This document shows, piece by piece, positions 1-8,599 of a stretch of DNA of 58,670 bases (the first letter of the stretch is position 1; each line of letters begins with the position of its first letter). Origin of the DNA: CAWHOW01 sp050013795 (GTDB lineage: Bacteria > Bacteroidota > Bacteroidia > Bacteroidales > CG2-30-32-10). The notes under the pieces are model-generated. The model worked only from the letters and a program-made list of their open reading frames with translations. It did no database searches and was not told the origin of the DNA. Both the position numbers and the translations under genes were made by a program. The stretch is taken from the NCBI GenBank assembly GCA_050013795.1, contig JBEKEO010000001.1:1-58670 (forward strand), written 5' to 3'.

Positions 1-119
1 TCCTTATGTAATTTTAAAAATAACTTATTATTTCACTTTTATTTTTTGTAAGTTTGTTTCTTAAATATGAACGAATCCCTTTTTCCTATAAATATTAAAA
101 ACTGCTAAACTTTATTCAA

Positions 120-2696
120 ATGAAAAGAATTACTTTCTTTATCCTGTTAACCTTGTGTATTACTTCTTCGGTTTACGCTCAGCCATGGCTGGATTTTCAA
201 TATCTTGGGAAAGAGAAATCACAGGCAAATTTCTTCGACATACAAAAAGCCTTTTATAAATATTGGGGTGATAAATCTTATGAAAATCCAAAAGATAAGG
301 CTCATGAAAGTGAAGTTGGCGGTTATACTCAGTTCAAGCGCTGGGAATACTTTATGAAACCGCTTGCATATCCTGATGGTAAACTGCCTCAGCCATTAAA
401 GTACTGGAATGAATACCAAAAATTTATTGCAAACGAAAGCAAAGAGAAAAGAGATGTTCTATTAACAAACAGCTGGACGCCTTTGGGAATGACGGACTGG
501 ATAAACGGAAATAGCGGCTATAGCCCGGGAAATGGAAGGATAAATGCAATAGCAGTCGACCCAAATAATGCAAATGTTATTTACGCGGGTTCTCCTTCAG
601 GTGGTGTATGGAAATCAAATAACGGAGGAGCAACATGGAATACAACTTTCGACTATATGCCCAGGATTGGCGTTTCAACAATAGTTATTGATAAAAATAA
701 TTCAAATATTGTGTATATCGGAACAGGTGACAGAGATGCCGGAGATTGCGCCGGTATTGGCATACTGAAGTCGATTGATGCAGGTTCTTCCTGGAATATG
801 ACAGGAATGGATAACACTTCGAATGGTAATGTTGTTTGCAGGATGCTTATAAACCCAATGAATTCAAATAGTATTATTGCTGCTTGTTCTGACGGAATGT
901 ATAAGTCAAATAATGCAGCTACTACCTGGACTAAATGGTCAGGAAGCAGTTCTCAGTTTTATGATGTGGAATATAAACCAGGCGATACAACAATTGTTTA
1001 TGCAACAACTTCAGACTCTTTTTATAAATCTGTAAATGGAGGAAAAACATTTACAAAAATCACATCGACCTTACCTTCAGGCAGCACCAGGTATGAGATT
1101 GCTGTTGCTCCTTCAAATTCAAATTATGTTTATTTGGTTGCTTCTAATGGTAGTTATACGTTTGGAGGACTTTACAGGTCAACTGATAGCGGTGCAAGTT
1201 TCGCAGTTCAATCAACAACTCCTAACATTTTTGATTATGCCACTGATGGGAGCGGTACTAGCGGTCAGGGATGGTATGACCTTTGTATAGTCGTTTCTCC
1301 AACCAATGCTGAAGAAATATATGTCGGCTCCATTAATCAATGGAAATCTACGGATGGGGGAGTTAACTGGACAAATCTTACCAACTGGACTTATCCTCCG
1401 TCAACCCCCGGACAATACACACACTGTGATGAGCATGAATTAATATATCCGGCAGGAGGAACTAAAATTTACACAGGAACCGATGGAGGAATATATTATT
1501 CAACCAATGGAGGCGTAGCATGGACAAATATTTCGGCAGGTTTGGGAATTACGCAATGTTACAAACTAGGAGGCACGGAATCAGATGCAAATCTGATAGT
1601 AGCGGGCGCACAGGATAACGGGGTGATAAAATATTCCGGAAGTTCCACCTGGATTCAGTTATATGGAGCCGATGGTTTTGAATCGGCAATTGATTTTACA
1701 GATAAAACGATTATTTATAGTGAAGTTTACAATGGATCCATGCTGAAATCAACGGATGGAGGGAATAACTGGGCTACAGATGTTCAACCTTCCGGTCAGT
1801 CCGGTGCCTGGTGCACTCCCTTCATCATCCATCCAACAAATCATAATTTGTTGTACATGGGGTTTAATGATGTTTATAAAACATCAGACGGAACTTCAAG
1901 TTGGACAGCAATATCAAGTGGTTTATGCAGCAGCAGCCTGTCAACCCTGGAATCGGCACCTTCGGATTCCAACTATATTTATGCCGCATACAATTCGGAT
2001 TTATATGTTACTAAAAATAGCGGTACAAATTGGGCAACAAAAACTCCAAATTCTTCCATGTATATAACAGGAATTGTAGTTGATGAAACTAACCCGGCGA
2101 AATTATGGATATGCGGTACAGGTACAAGTACCAGCAAGGTATATTATTCAAAAGATGCCGGCAATAGCTGGACCGACATTACAAGTAACCTGACAAATCT
2201 TGGATTCAATTGTATCATACACCAAACAAATGCAAACGATGGTTTATATTTAGGAACAGAGGTGGGAGTTTTTTATAAGGATACTACAATGGTTAATTGG
2301 ATTTCTTATAATTCCAATCTTCCGAATGTCAGAGTTACCGATTTTGAAATAAATTATTCTGCCGGTATGATCCGGGCTGCCACATACGGAAGAAGTGTAT
2401 GGGAATCGCAATTATACACCACAGTGAATATAAAAGAAAATGAGCTGAATAATTCTTTATCGGTTTATCCAGTTCCTGCTAAAGATAAATTTAATGTATT
2501 ATTGAGTTTGAAGGCAGAAAAGAATATCCACTTAGCATTGTTTGATGTTACCGGTAGATTGATAAAATCAGTTGATCTGGGGAAATTGAAAAACGTTAGT
2601 TACTCAATTGATATTTCAACTCTTGTTGAGGGGACTTATTTTATAAAGGTCGAAGCGGGGAATTCATATATTATTAAAAAAGTCTCGAAGATTTAA
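120..2696 (+). CDS. T9SS-exported BNR/sortilin-type beta-propeller protein
   Basis: 858 aa. The N-terminus (MKRITFFILL, ending ...VYAQ near residue 21) is a typical Sec signal peptide. From about residue 115 to 750 there are many Asp-box (BNR) turns of the form S-x-D/N-x-G-x-x-W, such as SNNGGATW, STDGGVNW, STDGGNNW and SKDAGNSW. This predicts a VPS10/sialidase-like multi-bladed beta-propeller. The last 80-90 residues are a T9SS type A sorting domain: a YPVPA motif (usually YPNPA), then beta strands ending in GTYFIKVEAGN and a basic tail. The protein is therefore probably secreted or surface-attached through the type IX pathway. Sialidase catalytic residues are not evident, so a binding or degradative role is open. 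The start is the first ATG and fits the signal peptide. It stands alone, with ahcY on the same strand behind its own promoter. Confidence 0.85.
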   Translation: MKRITFFILLTLCITSSVYAQPWLDFQYLGKEKSQANFFDIQKAFYKYWGDKSYENPKDKAHESEVGGYTQFKRWEYFMKPLAYPDGKLPQPLKYWNEYQKFIANESKEKRDVLLTNSWTPLGMTDWINGNSGYSPGNGRINAIAVDPNNANVIYAGSPSGGVWKSNNGGATWNTTFDYMPRIGVSTIVIDKNNSNIVYIGTGDRDAGDCAGIGILKSIDAGSSWNMTGMDNTSNGNVVCRMLINPMNSNSIIAACSDGMYKSNNAATTWTKWSGSSSQFYDVEYKPGDTTIVYATTSDSFYKSVNGGKTFTKITSTLPSGSTRYEIAVAPSNSNYVYLVASNGSYTFGGLYRSTDSGASFAVQSTTPNIFDYATDGSGTSGQGWYDLCIVVSPTNAEEIYVGSINQWKSTDGGVNWTNLTNWTYPPSTPGQYTHCDEHELIYPAGGTKIYTGTDGGIYYSTNGGVAWTNISAGLGITQCYKLGGTESDANLIVAGAQDNGVIKYSGSSTWIQLYGADGFESAIDFTDKTIIYSEVYNGSMLKSTDGGNNWATDVQPSGQSGAWCTPFIIHPTNHNLLYMGFNDVYKTSDGTSSWTAISSGLCSSSLSTLESAPSDSNYIYAAYNSDLYVTKNSGTNWATKTPNSSMYITGIVVDETNPAKLWICGTGTSTSKVYYSKDAGNSWTDITSNLTNLGFNCIIHQTNANDGLYLGTEVGVFYKDTTMVNWISYNSNLPNVRVTDFEINYSAGMIRAATYGRSVWESQLYTTVNIKENELNNSLSVYPVPAKDKFNVLLSLKAEKNIHLALFDVTGRLIKSVDLGKLKNVSYSIDISTLVEGTYFIKVEAGNSYIIKKVSKI

Positions 2697-2763
2697 AAGC
2701 TCAGAGAGTATATTAAAATTCTGCTTTTTTCTAAAATCATCATTTTCAAGGCGGCAAAATTAT

Positions 2764-2771
2764 TATCTTTG
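2764..2771 (+). promoter_or_regulatory. Bacteroidota -7 promoter box for ahcY
   Basis: TATCTTTG matches the Bacteroidota sigma-ABfr -7 consensus TAnnTTTG exactly. A possible TTG start at 2769 lies inside this box, so translation must begin downstream, at the ATG at 2796. No convincing -33 TTTG is visible. Confidence 0.7.
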
Positions 2772-2795
2772 CCACTCAAATTTAAAATTAACACT

Positions 2796-4223
2796 ATGGA
2801 AAATACTTTAGTTGAAAATGCGGTGAAATTCAAAGTAGCCGATATTAAGCTTGCTGATTGGGGCAGGAAAGAAATTGAAATAGCCGAGAAGGAAATGCCC
2901 GGTTTAATGTCCTTAAGAGAAAAATACGGGAAACAAAAGCCTTTGAAAGGCGTTCGTATCTCTGGCTCTCTTCACATGACCATCCAGACAGCCGTACTTA
3001 TTGAAACATTGAAAGAGCTTGGCGCTGATGTCAGGTGGGCAAGCTGCAATATTTTCTCTACGCAGGATCATGCTGCTGCTGCTATTGCAAAAAAAGGGAT
3101 TCCTGTATTTGCATGGAAAGGCGAAAGTCTAGAAGAATACTGGTGGTGCACAAAGCAGGCATTATCTTTTCCAAATGGCAAAGGTCCGCAAATGATAGTT
3201 GATGATGGTGGAGATGCTACCTTGCTTATTCATAAAGGATACCAGGCAGAAAAGGATGCAAACGTTTTAAATGTAAAACCTTCGAGCCATGAAGAAAAAG
3301 TCATTCTTCAAGTATTAAAGGACACATTGAAAGAAGATAATAAAAAATGGCACAGAACAGTTGAGGAATGGCAGGGTGTTTCAGAAGAAACTACTACCGG
3401 CGTTCATCGCTTGTATCAAATGATGGAAAAAGGCGAATTGCTTGTTCCCGCCATTAATGTGAATGATTCAGTTACCAAATCAAAATTTGATAACCTTTAC
3501 GGATGTCGCGAATCGCTGGCTGACGGTATTAAACGTGCTACCGATGTGATGATCGCAGGAAAAGTGGTTGTTGTCTTAGGTTACGGTGATGTTGGCAAAG
3601 GTTGTGCTAAATCAATGAAATCATATGGGGCAAGGGTTATAGTTACGGAAATAGATCCTATCTGTGCATTGCAGGCAGCAATGGAAGGATTTGAAGTTGC
3701 ACCCGTTGAAGATACATTAAACGAAGGAAATATCTATGTTACTACAACAGGGAACAAGGATGTTATCACTATTGAGCACATGTCAAAGATGAAAGACCAG
3801 GCTATTGTTTGTAACATTGGTCATTTCGATAACGAAATACAGGTTGATAAATTGGAGAAATTCCCCGGTATTAAAAAGACCACCATTAAACCTCAGGTTG
3901 ATAAGTATGCTTTCCCAGACGGTCATGAATTGTTCCTTCTTGCAGAAGGCCGGCTTGTAAACCTTGGCTGTGCTACAGGACATCCTTCATTTGTTATGAG
4001 CAATTCGTTCACAAACCAGACGCTTGCACAACTTGATCTGTGGAAGAATAGAGGGAAATACGAGAAGAAAGTGTATCGTTTACCAAAGTACCTTGACGAA
4101 GAAGTTGCCCGTTTGCATCTTGAAAAGATAGGCGTGAAACTCACCAAGCTTACTAAAGAACAAGCTGAGTATATCAGCGTTCCTGTTGAAGGACCATATA
4201 AAGCCGATCATTACAGGTATTAA
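2796..4223 (+). CDS. ahcY: Adenosylhomocysteinase (S-adenosyl-L-homocysteine hydrolase)
   Basis: About 475 aa from the ATG at 2796. The reading frame is open from a TTG at 2769, but that codon is inside the promoter. The enzyme hydrolyses S-adenosylhomocysteine to adenosine and homocysteine in the cytoplasm, which clears the product of methyltransferases. Seen: SGSLHMTIQTAVLIETL, the ASCNIFSTQDHAAAAIA region, DDGGDATLLIHKG, the NAD-binding Rossmann motif VVLGYGDVGKGCA, and the C-terminal HPSFVMSNSFTNQ and the conserved terminal YKADHYRY. Full length for the bacterial family, which carries the extra internal segment compared with the vertebrate enzyme. It is monocistronic: promoter immediately upstream and a hairpin terminator after the stop. 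Confidence 0.97.
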   Translation: MENTLVENAVKFKVADIKLADWGRKEIEIAEKEMPGLMSLREKYGKQKPLKGVRISGSLHMTIQTAVLIETLKELGADVRWASCNIFSTQDHAAAAIAKKGIPVFAWKGESLEEYWWCTKQALSFPNGKGPQMIVDDGGDATLLIHKGYQAEKDANVLNVKPSSHEEKVILQVLKDTLKEDNKKWHRTVEEWQGVSEETTTGVHRLYQMMEKGELLVPAINVNDSVTKSKFDNLYGCRESLADGIKRATDVMIAGKVVVVLGYGDVGKGCAKSMKSYGARVIVTEIDPICALQAAMEGFEVAPVEDTLNEGNIYVTTTGNKDVITIEHMSKMKDQAIVCNIGHFDNEIQVDKLEKFPGIKKTTIKPQVDKYAFPDGHELFLLAEGRLVNLGCATGHPSFVMSNSFTNQTLAQLDLWKNRGKYEKKVYRLPKYLDEEVARLHLEKIGVKLTKLTKEQAEYISVPVEGPYKADHYRY

Positions 4224-4246
4224 ACAGATTTCGTTTATTAATGAAT

Positions 4247-4280
4247 AAATCCCTTGCTATTTTGCAGGGGATTTCTATTT
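4247..4280 (+). terminator. Rho-independent terminator after ahcY
   Basis: An 11-bp stem (AAATCCCTTGC, 4247-4257, with GCAGGGGATTT, 4264-4274; one G-T pair) closes a 6-nt TATTTT loop, followed by a short T-rich stretch. It lies 24 bases after the ahcY stop. Confidence 0.65.
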
Positions 4281-4318
4281 CCTAAAAAATCTTAATAGTA
4301 AAAAATTGAGTGCTTCAA

Positions 4319-4759
4319 TTAATTGGAAACATGCAGCGTAGCGCCATCATAAGAAGTAGTATACTGTTTTAACCCAACTGTTGCCGGGCCTTTTACTATA
4401 GAACCATCATACATCAGGAACTGTGAACCGCAACACGAATCAATGGCTATAACTCCAGATTTCTCAACTTGCACCAATGCACATGTATTTGAAGGCTGGT
4501 AAGGGCAATCTCTTTCATACGCCATAAACTGGTCCTGTGATTGGCGATAAAGAATTATTCCACGTACACCTCCGGTTACATAAACCCATCCTCCTGTTAC
4601 AACAAGATTATTATATTGTGTTGAATTTGGGTTAATATAAAAGTTAACGTAAGCATAAGGTATTGCACTGTTTTTATCTTTTTTACATTGAGGTGATAAT
4701 AATAGAATAAATGTGAAGAAAATAATATAAGCGCTTATTTTAATAACAGAGGTTTTCAT
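4319..4759 (-). CDS. Lipoprotein with a degenerate Rieske-type fold
   Basis: 146 aa. The hydrophobic N-terminus ends in LLLSPQC-KKD, a probable lipoprotein signal with the CKKD start common in this phylum, although Q at -1 is unusual. The C-terminal half has the Rieske layout: a first loop AYERDCPYQ, then IDSCCGSQF, a DG turn and GPATVGLKQY at the end. In true Rieske proteins the cluster ligands are C-x-H and C-x-x-H. Here the histidines are replaced (C-P-Y and C-C-G-S), so it probably binds no [2Fe-2S] cluster. This is fold recognition by eye. The role is unknown. It runs in the same direction as the next lipoprotein (4879-5454), about 120 bp away. Confidence 0.6.
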   Translation of the reverse strand: MKTSVIKISAYIIFFTFILLLSPQCKKDKNSAIPYAYVNFYINPNSTQYNNLVVTGGWVYVTGGVRGIILYRQSQDQFMAYERDCPYQPSNTCALVQVEKSGVIAIDSCCGSQFLMYDGSIVKGPATVGLKQYTTSYDGATLHVSN

Positions 4760-4878
4760 AAGTCATTAATGATAGTACAAAATTATAAAAAAATCACGCA
4801 TATAACGTAAGAATCAGGATAATATTGTTAACGGATTCAGGTATGTGGTTCGGTTGTTCAAGGTTTAAGGTTTAAAGT

Positions 4879-5454
4879 TCAAAGTTTACTTATAGTTTGC
4901 CCATTCATCATATAAAAACGAACAAACCCAACCGATTTACTATAATATATCTTCCATGGAACTTTTAGTTTTTCCCCATGTGAATCAATATTAGTAGAAT
5001 CAATCTGAGCCAAATAAACATCATTATATGTAGTGCCATTTACAGTAACAATTTGTGTAGGTGGATTTATGAAAAAAGTATAATCAGATTTACCAAAAAA
5101 TTGTATAAATGGATATGAAGATGAACCTTGGCCTGCATTAATCCAAAACTGAGATTCATTCAAATTAGAAAATGTAAAGTTAACCTGTGCACTTCCTGAT
5201 TGCTCATTACATGGGTCTGAACAAGCGGAATAGCCCCAAGCAGTACCTTCAGCATATAATGTATCAAGAATATTAGTTGAATCATTCTTGAAAATTACCT
5301 TTTGTCCTTTTGTATAAATCAAAAATGCCAATTGGTCATTTGTGAGATAACAACCGCTACACTCGTCTTTCTTACATGATAAATGAAATACCAGCCAGCA
5401 TGATAAAAGCGCAAGCAAACCAAGTGATGTAATGGTAAGTGTGGTTTTTTTCAT
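4879..5454 (-). CDS. Hypothetical lipoprotein
   Basis: 191 aa. The N-terminus has a hydrophobic signal ending in FHLSC-KKDEC, a lipobox. The mature part starts with a Cys-rich turn (CSGCYLTNDQ), has a second C-x3-C pair (CSDPC), and is otherwise a polar beta-rich sequence with many Asn, Ser and Tyr. I do not recognise a family. It lies in the same direction as the Rieske-like lipoprotein downstream. Its 5' side faces a 21-bp tandem-repeat array that begins 112 bp before its start codon. Confidence 0.7.
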   Translation of the reverse strand: MKKTTLTITSLGLLALLSCWLVFHLSCKKDECSGCYLTNDQLAFLIYTKGQKVIFKNDSTNILDTLYAEGTAWGYSACSDPCNEQSGSAQVNFTFSNLNESQFWINAGQGSSSYPFIQFFGKSDYTFFINPPTQIVTVNGTTYNDVYLAQIDSTNIDSHGEKLKVPWKIYYSKSVGFVRFYMMNGQTISKL

Positions 5455-5566
5455 TGCATTAAAATTTCTTTCCGCTAAATTAAGCCTTTTTTATCAAATT
5501 AAGAAAAATCTCTTTTCTAAATAGCTGCCTGACACAGTTTATGGAATAGAACCTATTTACACATTC

Positions 5567-5839
5567 ACTGCAGTGTTTTCCACAAAGACTGCAGTGTTTA
5601 GCGCAAAGACTGTAATGTTTTCCGCAAAGACTGCAGTGTTTTCCACAAAGACTGTAGTGTTTTCCACAAAGACTGCAGTGTTTAGCACAAAGACTGTAGT
5701 GTTTTCCACAAAGACTGCAGTGTTTTCCGCAAAGACTGCAGTGTTTTCCACAAAGACTGCAGTGTTTTCCACAAAGACTGCAGTGTTTTCCGCAAAGACT
5801 GTAGTGTTTCCCACAAAGATTGCAGTGTTTTCCGCAATA
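5567..5839. repeat. Array A: 13 tandem units of 21 bp
   Basis: Thirteen imperfect units with a constant 21-bp period and no spacers. Each unit begins ACTGCAGT (or ACTGTAGT), an 8-bp palindrome in its C form with a PstI site, followed by a TTTTCC-type core and CACAAAG or CGCAAAG. Variation is confined to a few positions (C/T in the palindrome, TTCC/TAGC, A/G in CACAA). The array fills most of the 496-bp divergent intergenic region, 112 bp from the start of the gene on its left and 111 bp from the one on its right. Open frames on both strands across it exist only because 21 is a multiple of three. Confidence 0.95.
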
Positions 5840-5898
5840 ACAGAGAATAATCTCTTCTTTAATATAATTAAATTAAATATTAATTAAATTAAAATATA

Positions 5899-5930
5899 TT
5901 TGCATAATATTAAATTATGCATTAATTTTG
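5899..5930 (+). promoter_or_regulatory. Promoter of the DUF2089 operon
   Basis: TTTG (5899-5902), a 20-nt spacer, then TAATTTTG (5923-5930): a full match to the Bacteroidota TTTG-N(17-23)-TAnnTTTG promoter. It lies between array A and the ATG at 5951. The upstream TATATTTG (5895-5902) could alternatively act as a -7 box. Confidence 0.7.
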
Positions 5931-5950
5931 CGCAATAAATCTTTAATATT

Positions 5951-6247
5951 ATGACAAAAACATTCCCTTTAAATTGTCCAAGCTGCAATGCAGGGCTTAA
6001 GGTAAAAAGTCTTCAATGCAGCAATTGCGGAACAAGCGTGGATGGCCTGTTCGACCTTCCGCCGCTTGCAAGCCTTAGCGCCACCGACCAGCTTTTTGTG
6101 CTCAACTTTATTAAATACAGCGGAAGCATAAAAGAAATGGCAAAACACCTCAACCTGAGCTATCCCACAGTAAGGAATATGCTCGACGATATTATTGAAA
6201 GAGTGAAAGCAATCGAGATGTTATACAATAAACCCGAAGAAAAATGA
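5951..6247 (+). CDS. DUF2089 family zinc-ribbon/HTH regulator
   Basis: 98 aa. The N-terminus is a zinc ribbon with two knuckles, NCPSC (residues 8-12) and QCSNCG, followed by GLFDLPPLASL. The second half is a helical DNA-binding region with the family signature LNLSYPTVRNMLDDII. This is the organisation of DUF2089 proteins, predicted cytoplasmic transcription regulators whose targets are mostly unknown. Its stop overlaps the start of the next gene (ATGA at 6244-6247), so the membrane protein is translationally coupled to it. A good promoter and repeat array A lie upstream. Confidence 0.88.
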   Translation: MTKTFPLNCPSCNAGLKVKSLQCSNCGTSVDGLFDLPPLASLSATDQLFVLNFIKYSGSIKEMAKHLNLSYPTVRNMLDDIIERVKAIEMLYNKPEEK

Positions 6248-6828
6248 AAAAGTACATCTTTAACCCTTTTACCCGGATAGCAGGAATAAAAGCATTTCTG
6301 CTGGGCGTTTTGGCAGTTGTAATAACGGCTGTAATATGCTTTTTCAGCCATGCACATTTCGATGGAGCCATTGATTCGCATTTTGGTGCAGAGGCAAATA
6401 TGATGCAATATTTTAAAGAAGGCTTTGTCGACCTTGCCAGCATTATCATTGTATTTTACCTGCTCGGGTTGATAATTGCCGGTAGCCGTTTCCGCTTCAT
6501 CGATATGGCAGGCACAATGGCATTTGCCCGTATCCCGCTAATCCTTACCCCCCTGTTTGCATTGATTTTACCTCATGAAAGGTTTATAAATTATATGCTT
6601 TATACTTTCTTAAAACAAGGAGCGCCTGTAACTGTAAACACCATGGATATTATTGGGTTTGTAATCACAACGCTAATTGCAATTTTAATGGTCATCTGGA
6701 TGATAGCCCTTATGTGGAACGCCTTCATTATCTGCATGAACAGCAAAAAACCTAAAATTATTGTAGCATTTATAGTAGGTTTATTACTTGCAGAAGTTAT
6801 ATCGAAAATAACGCTTATATATTTATAA
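6244..6828 (+). CDS. Polytopic membrane protein coupled to the DUF2089 regulator (Yip1-like)
   Basis: 194 aa, strongly hydrophobic, with about five predicted membrane segments (roughly residues 12-34, 60-82, 90-110, 135-160 and 172-192). The FNPFTRIAGIKAFLLG start and the overall spacing resemble Yip1-domain proteins of Bacteroidota, but this is only resemblance. The ATGA overlap with the upstream regulator gene means the two are made together. A plausible but unproven reading is that the regulator controls, or responds to, this membrane protein. Confidence 0.75.
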   Translation: MKKYIFNPFTRIAGIKAFLLGVLAVVITAVICFFSHAHFDGAIDSHFGAEANMMQYFKEGFVDLASIIIVFYLLGLIIAGSRFRFIDMAGTMAFARIPLILTPLFALILPHERFINYMLYTFLKQGAPVTVNTMDIIGFVITTLIAILMVIWMIALMWNAFIICMNSKKPKIIVAFIVGLLLAEVISKITLIYL

Positions 6829-6860
6829 TATTGTAACTTAAATATAGTTCTTTTTAAAAT

Positions 6861-6938
6861 TTTCTTTGTGACCCTTTGAGATTCTTGGTGAAACTTTGTG
6901 TATAGCTATTTCACAAAGTTGCTCAAAGTTACTCAAAG
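6861..6938. repeat. Nested inverted repeats of the CTTTGTG/CTTTGAG type
   Basis: AACTTTGTG (6892-6900) pairs perfectly with CACAAAGTT (6912-6920) around an 11-nt loop. CTTTGAG (6874-6880) pairs with either of two CTCAAAG copies (6922-6928 and 6932-6938), which are spaced 10 bp apart. There is no T-tract, so it is not a standard terminator. It lies between the DUF2089 operon and the hydrolase gene. Confidence 0.6.
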
Positions 6939-7006
6939 TTGAAAATATGAATAACTGTACCAAATTAAAAATACCGAATCTTTAAATCAGTTTCAATTCA
7001 AGCCAC

Positions 7007-8410
7007 ATGAAAAAAATAATAATCATTTTAGTCTGCCTGTTTAGCATGAATGTATTTAGTCAGCAGGCAAAAACATCCTTAAATCAAAAGATAATCGGTT
7101 ACTGGCAGGGAACGCTTTCTGCCGGCAATCAGGAATTCCATCTTACATTCAATATTCAGAAGAACGAGAAGGATTCTCTTACAGCTAAATTAAGCGTTAA
7201 AGAACAAGGCGTGAAAGACCTTCCGATGGACAGAACATGGTTAAAAGATAGCGCTTTAACTATGATATGCAAAGTAGCAGGAATAAGATACGAAGCTGTT
7301 TTTATTCCCGACAGCATGAAAATTAGAGGAGTTTGGAAGCAAGGAAAAGGTAAATATCCTCTTGATCTGAAGCGTAATGATACCATGAAGGTTGTAAAGC
7401 ATCCACAGGAACCATTGAGGCCATTCCCATACAACGAAGAAGAAGTAACCTATGAAAGCACCGGCGGCACAAAGCTTGCAGGGACGCTGACCTATCCTTC
7501 TACCGGAAGTAATTTCCCTGCCATTGTATTGGTTGTCGGCTCCGGCCCTCATAACAGGGATGAAGAAATATTGGGGCATAAACCTTTTCTTGTTATTTCC
7601 GATTATCTTACCCGTCATGGAATTGCTGTGCTTAGGTATGATAAACGTGGTACGGCATCTTCAACCGGCGATTATGCCAATGCCACTACCAGAGATTTTG
7701 CCGATGATGCCATGGCAGGAGTGAAATATTTACAGAAAAACAAATTAATTAATCCTAAAAAGATCGGAGTAATTGGTCATAGCGAAGGAGGAATTATTGC
7801 TCCTATGCTTGCCGCTGAAAGCGATGCTATTGCATTTATTGTAATGCTAGCCGGACCCGGTGTAAGCGGAGATAAGATATTAGAGCTTCAAAGTGAACTT
7901 ATTGGCAGGGCCGAAAAAGTAAATGAAGATACATTGAAAATGAACCTTGAAGTTAATAAAAAGATTTATGCAATAGTTGAGAAAGTGAAGGATAACAAAA
8001 AGGCTGGTGAGAAAATAAGGAAAACTATTGTTGCTTCTTTGCCCGATAGCCTGAAAAATGACATGAAAACATCAGTTGATATAAGCCGGCAAATTGCATC
8101 AATTACAAGTCCATGGATGCGATATTTCTTAACATACGACCCTCAGAAAAGCTTAAAGAAAGTTAAATGCCCTGTATTGGCATTAATAGGAGAAAAGGAT
8201 TTGCAGGTTCCGGCAACCCAAAATATTCCTGCAATAGAAAAAGCTTTTAAAGAATCTGGCAATAAAGATTATACAATTAAAGAATTGCATAATCTCAACC
8301 ATTTATTCCAGCATTGCAAAACGGGTTCCCCTGAAGAATATGCCGATATTGAAGAAACTTTTTCGCTAGAAACCCTTGAACTGGTATGTAATTGGATATT
8401 GAAACATTGA
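7007..8410 (+). CDS. Exported alpha/beta hydrolase
   Basis: 467 aa. A signal peptide (MKKIIIILVCLFSMNVFSQQ) is followed by an N-terminal beta-rich domain (about 25-130, starting IIGYWQGTL) and then an alpha/beta hydrolase domain (about 150-467). Seen: the oxyanion-type VVGSGPHNRDE, the YDKRGTASSTGDY loop, the nucleophile elbow GHSEGG with Ser259, the acid in LIGEKDLQVPA, and the histidine in LHNLNHLFQH. This matches the periplasmic hydrolases of Bacteroidota related to dienelactone hydrolases and S9 peptidases. The substrate is unknown; an esterase or peptidase is likely. It appears monocistronic. Confidence 0.88.
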   Translation: MKKIIIILVCLFSMNVFSQQAKTSLNQKIIGYWQGTLSAGNQEFHLTFNIQKNEKDSLTAKLSVKEQGVKDLPMDRTWLKDSALTMICKVAGIRYEAVFIPDSMKIRGVWKQGKGKYPLDLKRNDTMKVVKHPQEPLRPFPYNEEEVTYESTGGTKLAGTLTYPSTGSNFPAIVLVVGSGPHNRDEEILGHKPFLVISDYLTRHGIAVLRYDKRGTASSTGDYANATTRDFADDAMAGVKYLQKNKLINPKKIGVIGHSEGGIIAPMLAAESDAIAFIVMLAGPGVSGDKILELQSELIGRAEKVNEDTLKMNLEVNKKIYAIVEKVKDNKKAGEKIRKTIVASLPDSLKNDMKTSVDISRQIASITSPWMRYFLTYDPQKSLKKVKCPVLALIGEKDLQVPATQNIPAIEKAFKESGNKDYTIKELHNLNHLFQHCKTGSPEEYADIEETFSLETLELVCNWILKH

Positions 8411-8441
8411 TTATTGATTAAGTGCATTTTGATGTCTATAG

Positions 8442-8469
8442 AATTTACATTGTGTCAAAATTGTAAATT
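8442..8469. other. AT-rich inverted repeat after the hydrolase gene
   Basis: AATTTACA (8442-8449) pairs with TGTAAATT (8462-8469) around 12 nt, followed soon by a run of T. It could act as a weak terminator for the hydrolase gene. Confidence 0.35.
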
Positions 8470-8493
8470 AACTATTTTTTTACAAAATAAATA

Positions 8494-8524
8494 TTTGTTC
8501 TTACATACTAAAAGATTATTTTTG
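8494..8524 (+). promoter_or_regulatory. Promoter of the porG-type gene pair
   Basis: TTTG (8494-8497), a 19-nt spacer, then TATTTTTG (8517-8524), a full Bacteroidota promoter match. The predicted transcript starts near 8531. This favours the ATG at 8600 over the in-frame TTG at 8549. Confidence 0.7.
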
Positions 8525-8599
8525 CGGTTTAATACACAATAATTAATATTGTTAATTAATTATAATCTTTTTTCGATTTTTTCTTCCGGTAAGAATAAT

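Noticed and set aside
2769..2795. Upstream TTG start for ahcY
   Set aside because: The TTG lies inside the -7 promoter box TATCTTTG, so it cannot be in the transcript. The ATG at 2796 is used.
5557..5887. Open frames on both strands across array A (85 and 104 codons)
   Set aside because: The frames exist because the 21-bp unit is a multiple of three and has no stop in these phases. The products are pure 7-residue repeats without start context or signal.
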